A stretch of 64,000 bases of DNA from Corbicula japonica (Eukaryota > Mollusca > Bivalvia > Venerida > Cyrenidae), in the NCBI GenBank assembly GCA_038501625.1, contig JAZAYU010000123.1, forward strand, positions 1,178,001-1,242,000, in the 5' to 3' direction. Both the position numbers and the translations under genes were made by a program. Within the stretch, counting starts at the first letter, position 1, and the number at the start of each line of letters is the position of its first letter. Of the stretch, positions 45,301 to 55,541 are shown piece by piece. Under the pieces are notes generated by a model that saw only the letters and a list, made by a program, of their open reading frames with translations, made no database searches and was not told where the DNA came from.

Positions 45301-48300
45301 GTAACGCTGTATATTTTATTATAAAGTATAACAGAAGGCCAGAAACCGAAGGTTTTAGCATCCGAGCACTCCTCACTTTGCTTTATCGGATGTTTAATAA
45401 GTTGATAAAGAAATTAGTCAAATCGATGTCTTTACCAGTGCAAGCTGTTGCACCGAACATGAAACGTAAACTTGTATTGCAGGTACATAATTATACAGTT
45501 AGAAATCGTACAAACAATTCTACATTTCAGAGAACGATACAGTCTGCGAGGATGATGCACGACTCCAAAGTTGGTGAGGATTCGGAGCTCGGGTCACTGG
45601 AGGTCAGTACTCTAACGGTAAACCCCGTACACACTATATAGTTGTACCTCTGTTTATAATTGCAATTCGTATTAATGAAAGAAAGTACTTGTTACGCTCG
45701 ATCGATAGATATAAAGTATATTAATGAGTAATCAAAATGTCTTAGTTTCTGACACATGAAATGTAAACTTTAAACAATGAATATATACAAAAAGGTTCTG
45801 CTCTTACACTTTTGTTTTCCAGTCCTATGAATCTGTTGAAATTGATGTTGAGGTAACGAATTGTGTTGTGTGAATATGTGCTGCTTTGGCTTAATTAGGC
45901 CTTTTTGGCAAAGACAAGATGGTCTGTTATGTTCCAAGAAAATCTTTTTTGGCCGATTTAGAATAAGAATTTGTGTGCGGCTTTCGTTTTATTGAGCAAA
46001 TGCGTGTATGTAAGCGCTTGCATTTCTGTGCGAAATGTCATCTTTTATACACATGTGCAGTCCAACTTGTGCTAAAGACCACCTGTTAACAAAGATCACG
46101 ATCTTAAAGATGAAAAGTTTTATTTGTCCCACTGACTAAATTGAAAGAACAAAATCACCCGTAAACAAAAACCACATGCCTTCAAAGACCACATTTGGGG
46201 TTTCGCCCGAGTTTATCTATGAAGAGAGGTTTGACTGTATATGAAATGAATATAAATGTTGCTTGACATATTTTCATTTTGTATCAAAAGAACTTAGTTT
46301 TCAAATGATTAGGTCAGTGTGATTAATATTTTGTTTACAAGATAGTTACTGTGGTGTCAATTTATTTCGATTGGAAGAATTCTCACGCAGATTGCAAAAA
46401 CGATAGTTTCGAGGGGACTTTGATTGATTATTCCATATAACAAGTTTTTACATGATTTTATTTCGCTAGGATTTGATTTCGCGCCATTTCCCTAGCGCAA
46501 ATCAAGCGAAAATTAAACCAGCGCGAAATATAAAGATACTACAGTTAAAGGATAATAAACATATCATAATTATGTTTTTCAATATATGTAGCGCACATTA
46601 ACTGAACCCACGATCCTCTCCAAGCCGTTTCTCGGGGAAGCTGACCGGCCAAGCGACGGTGTGTGGTCATGTCCGGCTTCTATCAGGGTCTCCAAAGAAA
46701 GGTAAGTTTCCTTGTGTAAACGATCAAGTGCTCTCCAGTGTTAGGATGAACGGTGGTTAGTTCTGCACATTCATCCCGATCCCAACTGGAAGTGTACATA
46801 AAAGCACCACACTAACGGAAAGTTGTAAAAAAATGCAAAATGCATGGTCTTACTTTCGTGAAGGTATATCTTTATGTCGGTCAATAGCTATGCATAGCTA
46901 ATTTTGACCTTTATATACAATACCGACTATAATAAAAGTTTGTATCTTGTGTCTTGTTGACTTTATTTTATATTATTTCGTGACTTTGATTAGTTTATGT
47001 CTTAGAATCAAAACTTAGAAATATAAGTATTATGTTATATTTTATTATATTCGTATGTTTTTGGACTTTCATATGTAATTTTTAGTTTCGGTAGTCTGTA
47101 TTCTAAAATAGAAATACCATAGTTAAAAGATCACTGAGCTTGAGCGAAACTTATAGAAGAGGCATAAGTGCATATTACTGTACGTTTTGTATAGGTCTGT
47201 TAAACTGGGCCCGTGTTCAGGAATCTACTTGAAGTTGAATTATATTATACATGTATTTGTAAGCTTGCAGTGAATGTCAAAAGCTTACATGGGCTTTTTA
47301 ATGTCACTGAATGTAAGAAGCTGGCACTTGATTTGTTTTAATGTCTCTGAAATAGATAACATGTTCTATCTGAGTTTGTCGCATACAGAAAATCAGTCAT
47401 AATATTTTAATATACAAGTACTAGTGATTAAATTCGATTTCAAAATTGACACTAAAAAAACAACAATGTCAGATAGTTGTGTAATCACGGGGCCTCATCC
47501 CAACATTTCAGCAAATCAAATGCTTGAGATTTGAGACTGGTCTCCAATCTCTGGGCCTAAGATAAAAATAGAGATTGGAGACCAGTCTCAAATCTCAAGC
47601 GCCATTTCAGCCAATCAGATTCTTGGAATTTGAGACTGGTCCCCAGCGTAAGTTTTATTATCTTTTGCCCTGTTTTTATCATCTTCGCCGATGTATTCCA
47701 GAACGAAACAGTTTGTCTGGGAGCGACCGAAGCCAGATAAGAAGGCTTTAGTGGAGTCGGCCTCCAAGTATCAGGCGATATATCTGCAGAAGCTGCTCAA
47801 GGAAAAAGACAGAGAAGTTAAACTGATAACCAACCAGCTCATCAAGTCTAACAAGGAAAACGTCGCTTTGTTAAAGGAATTAGAGGGGTAACTGAATCAA
47901 TACTTTACACCTTTTAATCATGGATACTACTTTTATCCCAAGACGGCCAGTTTAGATCTCCATCAGCCTGCACTTTTATGCAGTCTGACCTGGATCTACA
48001 CTGTGCGCTTTTTTGTCAGAAATAACCATATGAACTTAAAAGCGATTAGTGTAGATCCTGATTAGACTGCCATGATGTGCAGGCTGTTCTGGATCTACAC
48101 TGGTCGCACATTGGACAAAAAGACCGTATAAACAGAGGAATAATGATTAAGTGCCAATAATAAAACTACAAGAGTTGTACATACAATACTTTTACAATAT
48201 ATACTTAAAAATATTAGAAACGCAACTTCTATAAACGCGAAATATATTTTGTGGTTAAAGAAGTTGCGTTTCTTATTTCTTAGAGTATGCTTTTCACTTT

Positions 48301-48530
48301 GTTAAAATTAGGTAATAGCATTTCGTGCAATTGCTTAATCCTTTACAGACATATTGCTAGCTAAGTTTGTACATTGTTTTAGATACCGGGGCAAAAACTA
48401 TGATGAACTCTATAAGGAGAACATAACTCTGAAAGAACAGATAGCACGTGCATGTAGAGAGAATGCTGTGCTCGCAGGACAGAAGAGAAGGGAGGATAAC
48501 AGAACACTGCAGAAATTTGGTCTTGTGTAA
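42350..48530 (+). CDS. Uncharacterised 294-residue coiled-coil protein, nine exons
   Basis: Exons: 42350-42386, 42770-42873, 44127-44246, 45134-45211, 45531-45602, 45823-45852, 46592-46701, 47702-47887, 48383-48530. They total 885 nt with every phase compatible. The ATG is preceded by in-frame TAG and TAA. The N-terminal two thirds are basic, aromatic and rich in short PP/W motifs (PPYFTKHSRN, PPPHYRFHYDPDVKGW, TRWNKAKGAVRVG). The last 100 residues are heptad-like and charged (YLQKLLKEKDREVKLITNQL, ENITLKEQIARACRENAVL) and end LQKFGLV. No signal peptide or membrane segment. I do not recognise the family. Low-complexity N-terminus plus terminal coiled coil would fit a cytoskeletal or axonemal protein, but that is a guess. 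Exons 3 and 4 use weaker acceptors chosen because they keep the frame. Confidence 0.75.
42770..42873 (+). CDS. Coiled-coil gene exon 2
   Basis: PPYFTKHSRNIIDLRTMSST and KPFLRTPFPTHKKK; only this frame is open. Acceptor TTATTTCAG, donor AAG|GTAAGG. Confidence 0.8.
43024..43358. repeat. 33-bp minisatellite, about ten copies, in intron 2
   Basis: Units of the type GAATTTATCGTAAACCAGTC followed by TTGATGTCAAGTT, highly uniform. The period of 33 gives a long minus-strand frame with an 11-residue repeat, which I regard as spurious. Confidence 0.9.
44127..44246 (+). CDS. Coiled-coil gene exon 3
   Basis: PPPHYRFHYDPDVKGWRESQ then LPTATTRWNKAKGAVRVGNY. The nearer acceptor (ACTACAG at 44137-44143) would force a stop in frame, so the acceptor at 44125-44126 is preferred. 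Donor TAT|GTAAGT. Confidence 0.65.
45134..45211 (+). CDS. Coiled-coil gene exon 4
   Basis: FIGIRKKPDTFLNIDLKKLV then NAAKQK. The acceptor at 45132-45133 keeps the frame; the alternative seven bases later would give a stop. Donor AAG|GTAAGT. Confidence 0.7.
45531..45602 (+). CDS. Coiled-coil gene exon 5
   Basis: RTIQSARMMHDSKVGEDSEL then GSLE. The frame is also open for about 230 nt upstream, so a longer exon or an extra exon with donor at 45481 is possible. Confidence 0.7.
45823..45852 (+). CDS. Coiled-coil gene exon 6 (30-nt microexon)
   Basis: SYESVEIDVE, phase 0 at both ends between a strong acceptor (TTTTCCAG) and donor GTAACG; it could be skipped without changing the frame. Confidence 0.65.
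46592..46701 (+). CDS. Coiled-coil gene exon 7
   Basis: RTLTEPTILSKPFLGEADRP then SDGVWSCPASIRVSKE and two bases of Arg. Donor AAAG|GTAAGT. Confidence 0.75.
47495..47668. repeat. Palindrome family member, rearranged
   Basis: Contains three arms of the family (GCTTGAGATTTGAGACTGGTC and complements), so one arm seems duplicated or inverted. It ends about 30 bp before exon 8. Confidence 0.7.
47702..47887 (+). CDS. Coiled-coil gene exon 8
   Basis: TKQFVWERPKPDKKALVESA then the start of the coiled coil through KENVALLKELEG. Acceptor TATTCCAG, donor GG|GTAACT. Confidence 0.8.
47914..48150. repeat. TTAA foldback MITE copy, last in the window
   Basis: Degenerate termini with both hairpins present, between exons 8 and 9. 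No copies are seen from here to 64 kb. Confidence 0.65.
48383..48530 (+). CDS. Coiled-coil gene exon 9 (stop)
   Basis: YRGKNYDELYKENITLKEQI through LQKFGLV and TAA; a continuous heptad pattern with exon 8. Confidence 0.8.
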
Positions 48531-48757
48531 ACTTTTCTGAACTGTGAAATACTGTATTATCATTTTATGAATATACATGAACATTGTGATCATTGATCGA
48601 TAAAGTAATAATAGTGAGTTATCGATAATTAGACAATCACGTGACAAAGAAGTTGCAGTTTTGTTCAAATGTGATACCATTATGTTCCCTTGATGTGAGC
48701 TGCTCGCTGAAAAAGCATTGATTTCGTCTTTGTCTGCTTTAAGAACAAGTATATATC

Positions 48758-48763
48758 AATAAA
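48758..48763 (+). terminator. Probable polyadenylation signal of the coiled-coil gene
   Basis: AATAAA 228 bp after the stop codon. Confidence 0.5.
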
Positions 48764-49848
48764 TATACTATTGCATGACGGACTACTTATCCATTATCAT
48801 TTATAAATATAAGTAAGAAACGAAACATTAATATTGACGTTTGACAACATTAATGTCGGCGCTAGAAATACTTTTAAAGTTACAGTCGTATTGAGGGCCA
48901 TTAAAACATACACTTTTTAAAAATGAGGAGTAGTGATAAATCAACAAATTTATTAAATTATTCATATCTCGGTAGATATTTGCCAGCAAAACTCGCGCAT
49001 TTCCGGAAGTATATGTATTGCGAAATATCAGTGCGAATCAAAACCTTGGCATGACACAAGAGATAAGTTTTTGGTCCCTGAAGGTTCAATGTACTTGTTT
49101 TTCTGTTAGCTCATAGTATTAAAGGACATTATCAAACTGGTGAAATTAATAAAGATGTTTCAAAATAAGCAAATTGACGTGTGTTTTCTTTTAATATTCG
49201 CGCTAAATTTTACGTCGGAATATCTTTTGTGAGTACATTACCACATTATTGATCTTAAAGACGTTAAACTTTAAAGACGACTGCGTTAGTATTTCCAAGT
49301 TCACAATGTTCAAATCTCCACCAGAGGGCACACCTGCGTCATTCACGTATTTTTAGGTGAACGGTGAAGGACGTACAAAATACTATGCGTGGAGATTGCA
49401 CATTATCATGAAATTTACTTGCGCACCGTAAGAATAGTTTACGTTGGATTGTTTTGTCTCAATGAAACTTTATGTAAACATCATTATGGCAAGGGAGATA
49501 GTTCCTTTGTTAAATAATACTAGTAAATCAATTGATGACGGTTTCAACACGATTGAGTTTGCCAATTGCGACCGTGCGACGCAAACGGTACGCACGTAAA
49601 TTTCATCACGTTGTGAAGTCGGGAACTACCGCGAGCGAAAATTTGGTAGTACGTTTTTCTTTCCAGTCATATACTTAAGCTATTTTAATGCTTCTAAAGT
49701 AATTAATTGCCGCTATGACTGGAAATTCATTAACTAATGCTTATGTATATCGTCAAGTTAGTGCAAAACGGTATAAGTACCATTAAGAAGATGGTATACG
49801 TGCTATGAAAACAGAAAGACACATCTTTCATATTTGTTCTCATTCAAG

Positions 49849-50022
49849 GGGAGACAACTGCGGAGAAGAAAGCAGAGGCGAGATGACATACTCTGTGAAA
49901 AACATGATAAAGGAGCCATTTTTCTTCAACACTATGACCTTGAATTTGACAAGCTGCGATAACACCGTGCTGCTACACTATATGGAACGGGCTTGTGATC
50001 TGAATAAAACATATTTTCAAAA
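49849..50022 (+). CDS. DUF4430 gene, first recognised exon
   Basis: From GDNCGEESRGEMTYSVKNMI to LNKTYFQ; acceptor CATTCAAG is modest, donor AAAA|GTATGC. Cysteines at NCG, SCD and RACD may form disulphides. Confidence 0.65.
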
Positions 50023-51456
50023 GTATGCAAATTTGATTATATAATGAAACAAAAGTTCAAGACCAATAATGATATCTCAGCAGGGTCGGACGCAAGATTT
50101 CCAGAAATGTGGCTTTTCGGGCTGTCTGATGGTATTAACCCTGTTGTGTCCCCTTCTGCGTCCGCCCCTGTCACAGAATATTCATGATGCGTCAACAGGG
50201 CATGCACGGATACATTAATTTAAAAGAGCTTGTAGGGAAAATCTTGAAAAATAAAAGTTTACTACAAGCCTTAAATGTGTCGTTTTGCCACAGTTCATTC
50301 TTGAACCTTTTCATTTTAATTGTGCCAAAACTTAGAGTGACACTTCCGATACTTAATTCGATCGCTCATATTGACGTGCCAATAAATGTTTGTTGAAATA
50401 CAAACCTTTTTTCTTTTACACACACAAAAACAACAATTTATAAATGACGTTTTAAACAAGCCTAATTTTACTAGTAATAAGGGTAATTTTGTAACCATGC
50501 AGCATATCATCTTGCATTTTATGTTTAAAATCATTATGATCATCTTCATCATCATCGTCGTCGTTGTCGTTCTCTTTGTAGTTATTTATATTCCAGCTTT
50601 TCTCAGACGTACTTTCCTAACGTTGGTTACTACGTGAGTGCGTTCAATGGTGTATCAGAGAACCAGGGCGAGAACTACTGGGAGCTAATCGAACACTCTT
50701 CCGGCAAACAGTACGAAGTTGGTCAGTAAACACATACCGAACTTCACTTCCCGATCACATAGTATACATGTATAAGCGAATTGACTAATTTTATTGTGGT
50801 TTGTTGAAAACAACAGCAAAAACAACAACAATTACATGCATAAATAATAATTTAGTTAATTTGGTGAGTCTATTTCTAGACTTCACAACAGTTGTCCAAT
50901 GAGCTACTGTTTTGAAAATCCCCAAGTGAAAAGAATGAGCTAAGCAAAACAAAAATACACGAAACACGATTAAGCAAAAACAGGCATACCTTAAACACGC
51001 CTAGAAGAATAACAAAACACGCCATTTATGAACATTCAGTAGGCCTAAGCGAAACAACGCCGAGCGAAATTACAAAAGACGTGTTAAATCCCCCACCCAC
51101 CCCCAACTTTTTTGAACAAATGTCAAAAACAATCGCAAAAATTTCATTTTCGTTATTTCGGTTGGCGCTGAGTGCATGTTTTTGTTTTCATTCATCGCCT
51201 GGCATGTTTATCTCGTTTTTTCTTCTTTCGCTGTCGACGAAAACAACAACAACAAAACAACCAAACGAAACAAGATGGAATCAAACCGGCCACCATTTTG
51301 AATACGCTACAATAAGTTTGATAATATTTATGTCAACTTGTTTTAGGGGCCGCCCAATACATTCCCAAGGACGGAGACCACGTGGCCTGGAACCTCACGG
51401 AGGTTAGACCATGGTCTGGCACTACAAAGGATCCTCCATTATTCACAGTGCCGTGA
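49849..51456 (+). CDS. DUF4430 (transcobalamin C-terminal-like) protein, 5' end not found
   Basis: Three exons join in frame: 49849-50022, 50597-50721, 51347-51456. They encode about 135 residues with the features of DUF4430, the beta-rich domain at the C-terminus of transcobalamin and intrinsic factor: MTYSVKNMIKEPFFFNTMTL, then TYFPNVGYYVSAFNGVSENQ, a YWEL segment, and VGAAQYIPKDGDHVAWNLT. The second exon must start at 50597, not at the nearer AG (50605-50606), to keep the frame. DUF4430 proteins are usually secreted. No signal peptide is seen, so a 5' exon is missing, or translation begins at the ATG at 49805. A cobalamin role is not implied by this domain alone. Confidence 0.75.
50597..50721 (+). 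CDS. DUF4430 gene, middle exon
   Basis: FSQTYFPNVGYYVSAFNGVS then ENQGENYWELIEHSSGKQYEV; acceptor TATTCCAG, donor G|GTCAGT. Confidence 0.75.
51347..51456 (+). CDS. DUF4430 gene, last exon
   Basis: GAAQYIPKDGDHVAWNLTEV then RPWSGTTKDPPLFTVP and TGA. A likely polyadenylation signal (AATAAA) is at 51970-51975. Confidence 0.75.
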
Positions 51457-52279
51457 GCAAAGACTCACCGATGCAGCCCATGGAATTCAACTTTAACATT
51501 AATGATGCGAACGCTGGGTTTTACCTTTCCTTATGGAAGCCATGGACTGCAATTCTGACTTGTGACTTGTAATGTAATGGGGAAATTATATTTATAATTT
51601 GCCGCATCATATTATAGGTTATTTATGTATTCTAAAAATTAAAAGTTTATTTCTTAATCTTCTTAAAAGGTTTTAGGATTTTATTTTATTAGGTTTCTTT
51701 TAAAAGTTTAAGTGTTCATCATATAATGTTATAAAATGTATATGTGGGTTAAAGCATCGTACAAAAGAAGATTCATTCATTCATCAAACTGTCAAGTAAC
51801 TTTTTATCGTAGGTCATTTTCATGTTTTCGTGTATTGCTAATTACTGTTATGTCCATTTGTTACTATTTTTCGGCGTTAGCTGTCTAAGCTCACTTTTGA
51901 CCTAGTTTTTCGACCAATGAAATATTGTAAATAATACTCGTATTCTCTTATTATGCAGAGGGAAAATGAAATAAACTATTTCGATTGGTAGCTATTTACA
52001 CCATAGAGGCATCTATCAGGGTGGAGAGGTATCTAGTGGGATTTTTATTATTATGCAGCGGAAAAGTCAAATAGATTATTTCGATTGGTGTTGTATTGGA
52101 GACAAACATATTTACGATTTAAATAACCAGTTAAGTCAATATTGATGGTTTAAATACAATTTTATATGGAATATTCTTGGGTGTCAGGTAAACACTTGCA
52201 TACAATACACAGTGTAAAACGAAAGAGAAGTGTAGATATTTCTAATTCTTACTGGTTTCTTTCTAGTTCCTTTGACACT

Positions 52280-52351
52280 GTTCGTTGTAGTGTAGTGGCT
52301 AACACTCTCGCCTCACAAGCGAAGGCCCCGGGTTCAAAACTCAGGAGGGAC
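52280..52351 (+). pseudogene. tRNA-Val-like sequence (pseudogene or SINE head)
   Basis: GTAGTGTAGTGGCTAACAC (A-box region), the anticodon loop CTCACAA (CAC, Val) and GGGTTCAAAACTC (B-box region) are tRNA-like. The acceptor ends do not pair well and the T stem is mismatched, so a working tRNA is unlikely. A T-run follows. Confidence 0.55.
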
Positions 52352-53313
52352 ATTTTTTTAAAGTTAATTACGTACAAGTTGGTAGATTTCGCTTTTGTAA
52401 CAGGCTGTTTGTATTTATTTTTATCAAATTTCAAGGACATTTATTCATCTTGAGTTCTTACTCTACAAGAGGTATTTTATTGAAACTGAATAAATGTAGA
52501 CCAAGAATTAATGCAAGACATTGATTCTTTAATCGACTTGTTATCACTGTATGAAATTGTTGCATCAGCTTCAACATTTTTTTGAAAGACACTTTAAATG
52601 AATTTATGAGTTGTCCTGATTCGGTCGCTTAAACTCTAGGTCATACTAAGAAGGCAGGGAGGGTTCGTCAAGAGCTATAACAAGTAAAATAAAATAACTA
52701 AACTGTGTCTGCTTCGCCTCTCTGTATTTCTTTCTTTCTTATATACATGTACATGTATATATAAATCTTTTCCATCAACGCCGTTTATCTTTTTTAAAGA
52801 TATTTCTTGTTAAACATAACTGCACGCATATAATTCGGTTGAACGACAGAAGTACACCCTAAAAACTGTCATCATGTCAAAATGATTCATTCGGGTACTG
52901 TACGACCGTCACGGGGATTTCTAATAAAAACCGACGAAGGACAGCAGAATTCACATTCGAACTCTTTTGGCAAGGGGAATTCTAAATTACCAAATTATTA
53001 TAAGGGGAACTTATGTCAGTCGGGATATATGCAAACAGAAATTATTGTTATGTTATTTGCTTATGGAAAACTGTTCAGAAACTTTAATATAATTATTTGA
53101 TCTATAAACTTTGGAAGTCGAAAAGTAAATCTTTTTAGAAACTTTAACAAGTGTTCGTTTCAATACACCTGGGATTATTTAATTACTACGCTACAGACTG
53201 ATGACTTCTGACTTTTGAGTTATGATTTGTGACTTCTGACTTTTAATGATAGAATTGCAGGTCAATGGCTTACAGGTACAGAATCTTGAAAGAAATAAAA
53301 ATGAAGAGGCTTA

Positions 53314-54529
53314 GGCCTAAAATAAAATATTGTTTGTTTCCCCATCCACGACCGACCCGAAAAAATAGGCTCGACCCGAAAAATTTTATCGCCGTAACCT
53401 TAATGATATTTTTTTTATTTGGTAAGAAAAACCTGGACGCACTTTTCCAATCATTTTGAGTACGAAACCGATCGCAAGTATTAGAATAGTCGGTGATTGT
53501 CTGTGTTGATTTTCGTCTCACGGAAACAATAAAATGGAAGTCTAACAAAGTTTCATAGGATCAAAGTGTGAATTCGTTTGAAAGACAGGCGATCAGCAGT
53601 CGAATTAAGTTATCTTTTATATACCGGAAGAAGCGTAATAAATGTAGGATTACATGTACATCTCAACCATTTTCTTGTTTGTTATTCTGTATAAAAATGA
53701 TCTCGGTCTAAGCAAAAACTAGTATTTTAAGTTTTATTGATGAAAGTTTGTTCAAAATGAAATATAATTTTCAAACAAATGTACCTGAAAAAAAACGAAA
53801 ACTAAATATTTTTCAATACCATCTCCGTCTTTTTTTAGTCCGGCAGATTTTCTTACTGTCCAGCAGAATTTCATTGCTCGCCGGATCGAATGACTGGAAA
53901 TTTTTATGGCCTTTTGCGAAGTCTGTAACCTAGGGAACAAAATGTTTGCGTGTCTGTTAAAATGGAGACACCAGTCGTTCTTTGGTTTCCAAGAAAATTT
54001 GTAGATTGTCAACAAAGCTGACAATGTGTGATGACGAAGATGTTCAGCTTGTTGGTGATTGAACATGGAAATTGAAAGCAAATGAATATCACCGGCTGTC
54101 CTATTTGCAACACTTGATTCGGAGTCAGTGTCCTGTTTCATGTTGCAACACTGTGATGATCAGTACCTGAATATATCTCTATTAAATCAATAATAATTAC
54201 AGTAGTTTAAATTTTCATTGTTGATTTCAGTTTTAAATAATAATAAGGACGTTTATTTCATTATTTATATAGCACTATTCTGGGCAGGCTTATCACAAGG
54301 ACGACATGGTCATTTTGCAGAAAGGCATTCATCTATTTACATTTAAACTTGGTACCTATATATTTAAGTTTTAAAGTGTTTGTATTCCCCTTGGAGTTAT
54401 TCTTGGAATATCTAAATGTGGATCATTGTTCCGAAAAATTTCAAAAAAAAATATTTTGACCTACCTACCTACCCATGCTAAATCTGCTTGGGTCGGGATG
54501 GGGAAACAAAGAATATTTTAAGTCTGGCC
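53314..54529. mobile_element. PIF/Harbinger-like element with TTA duplication
   Basis: GGCCTAAAATAAAATATTG with inner TTTGTTTCCCCATCC at the left has its imperfect reverse complement (GGATGGGGAAACAAAGAATA then TTTTAAGTCTGGCC) at the right, flanked by TTA at 53311-53313 and 54530-54532. About 1.2 kb with no convincing transposase frame. It differs in sequence from the 2741/32243 family. Confidence 0.72.
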
Positions 54530-54542
54530 TTATAGCTATTTT

Positions 54543-55541
54543 ATGTTGGCACTTTTGGATACAGTATTATGCGTTGTACCAACTTACTTACCGACTGCAA
54601 CTTCAAGGTCGACTCTCATTATTGAGTATTTCAATCTTGGCTTCAAGTACAAGGAAATTCTTGGATTTTTTAAATTATTAGGACACGGGATTTTGTTGTC
54701 AATGCAACAGTTATTTAACATTCTTAAAAAGTATATCCTGAAACGACGGGGATTGCATACGTTCACCCCACTGGATACAGTTGTCGATATTATTCACAAA
54801 GAGCTGAACACTTACGGACAAACAGTGGGTTATAGATCTATGTGGCACCGGCTTAGAGTAAATTATAATATGAAGGTAAAGCGTAACGACGTTATGGTCG
54901 TAAAGAAGCTATTAGATCCCGAGGGTACTCATCTGAGAAAAAGTCACCGTCTCAAAAGGCGTGTATACAGAAAACTCCTTTGTATGTCTTTTACAACAAA
55001 TCTTTTGGCACGAGACAACTGATGCTTTTGCAAAACACAGGAGTGTTGTAATTGGGAAAAGTACCTCTAATCAGAGAATCGAACGATTTTGGGGTTCTTT
55101 ACGACAACAAATTTTGCAATGGTGGGTGAGCTTCTTCAAAGACTTGCGTGAACCTGGGCGGTATGATGAGCTTTACCAATCCATTGCGCAAATCTTAAAT
55201 TTGTTTTATGGACCTAATTCAAACACATCTTGACCGCATTGCACAAAACTGGAACTCACCAGATAAGACGCCAGCACAGTATTGAGTTGAATTATGGAAA
55301 ACCTGAAGTGATTTTCTTTTTACCAGAAATGTTTGATACCAAAGATTACGTTACGAATATTGATCAACTTGACGTAGTTTGTTGTCAAAAAATGTATTCC
55401 GTTCAGAAGAACGAAAATAAGGACTTTAAAGAGTTGGCACAACTTTTGAAGCCTTGCCTTCAAATGCCACACAATGCTGATACTCCCTTAGGGCTATTCC
55501 TCGAGCTGAGTGAACTCGTGAGGATAGCCGACGAGCAATGA
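54543..55541 (+). pseudogene. Broken integrase-type (DDE, IS3EU-like) transposase
   Basis: Three frames carry pieces of one invertebrate integrase-core protein. First comes a helical N-terminal part (IIEYFNLGFKYKEILGFFKL, then GYRSMWHRLRVNYNMKVKRN and LLDPEGTHLRKSHRLKRRVY). Next is the end of the catalytic core (GKSTSNQRIERFWGSLRQQI, WWVSFFKDLREPGRYD). Last is a C-terminal part (GKPEVIFFLPEMFDTKDYV). The segment that should hold the first two catalytic aspartates is missing between the first two pieces, and at least two frameshifts separate them. The family name is a best guess. Confidence 0.7.
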
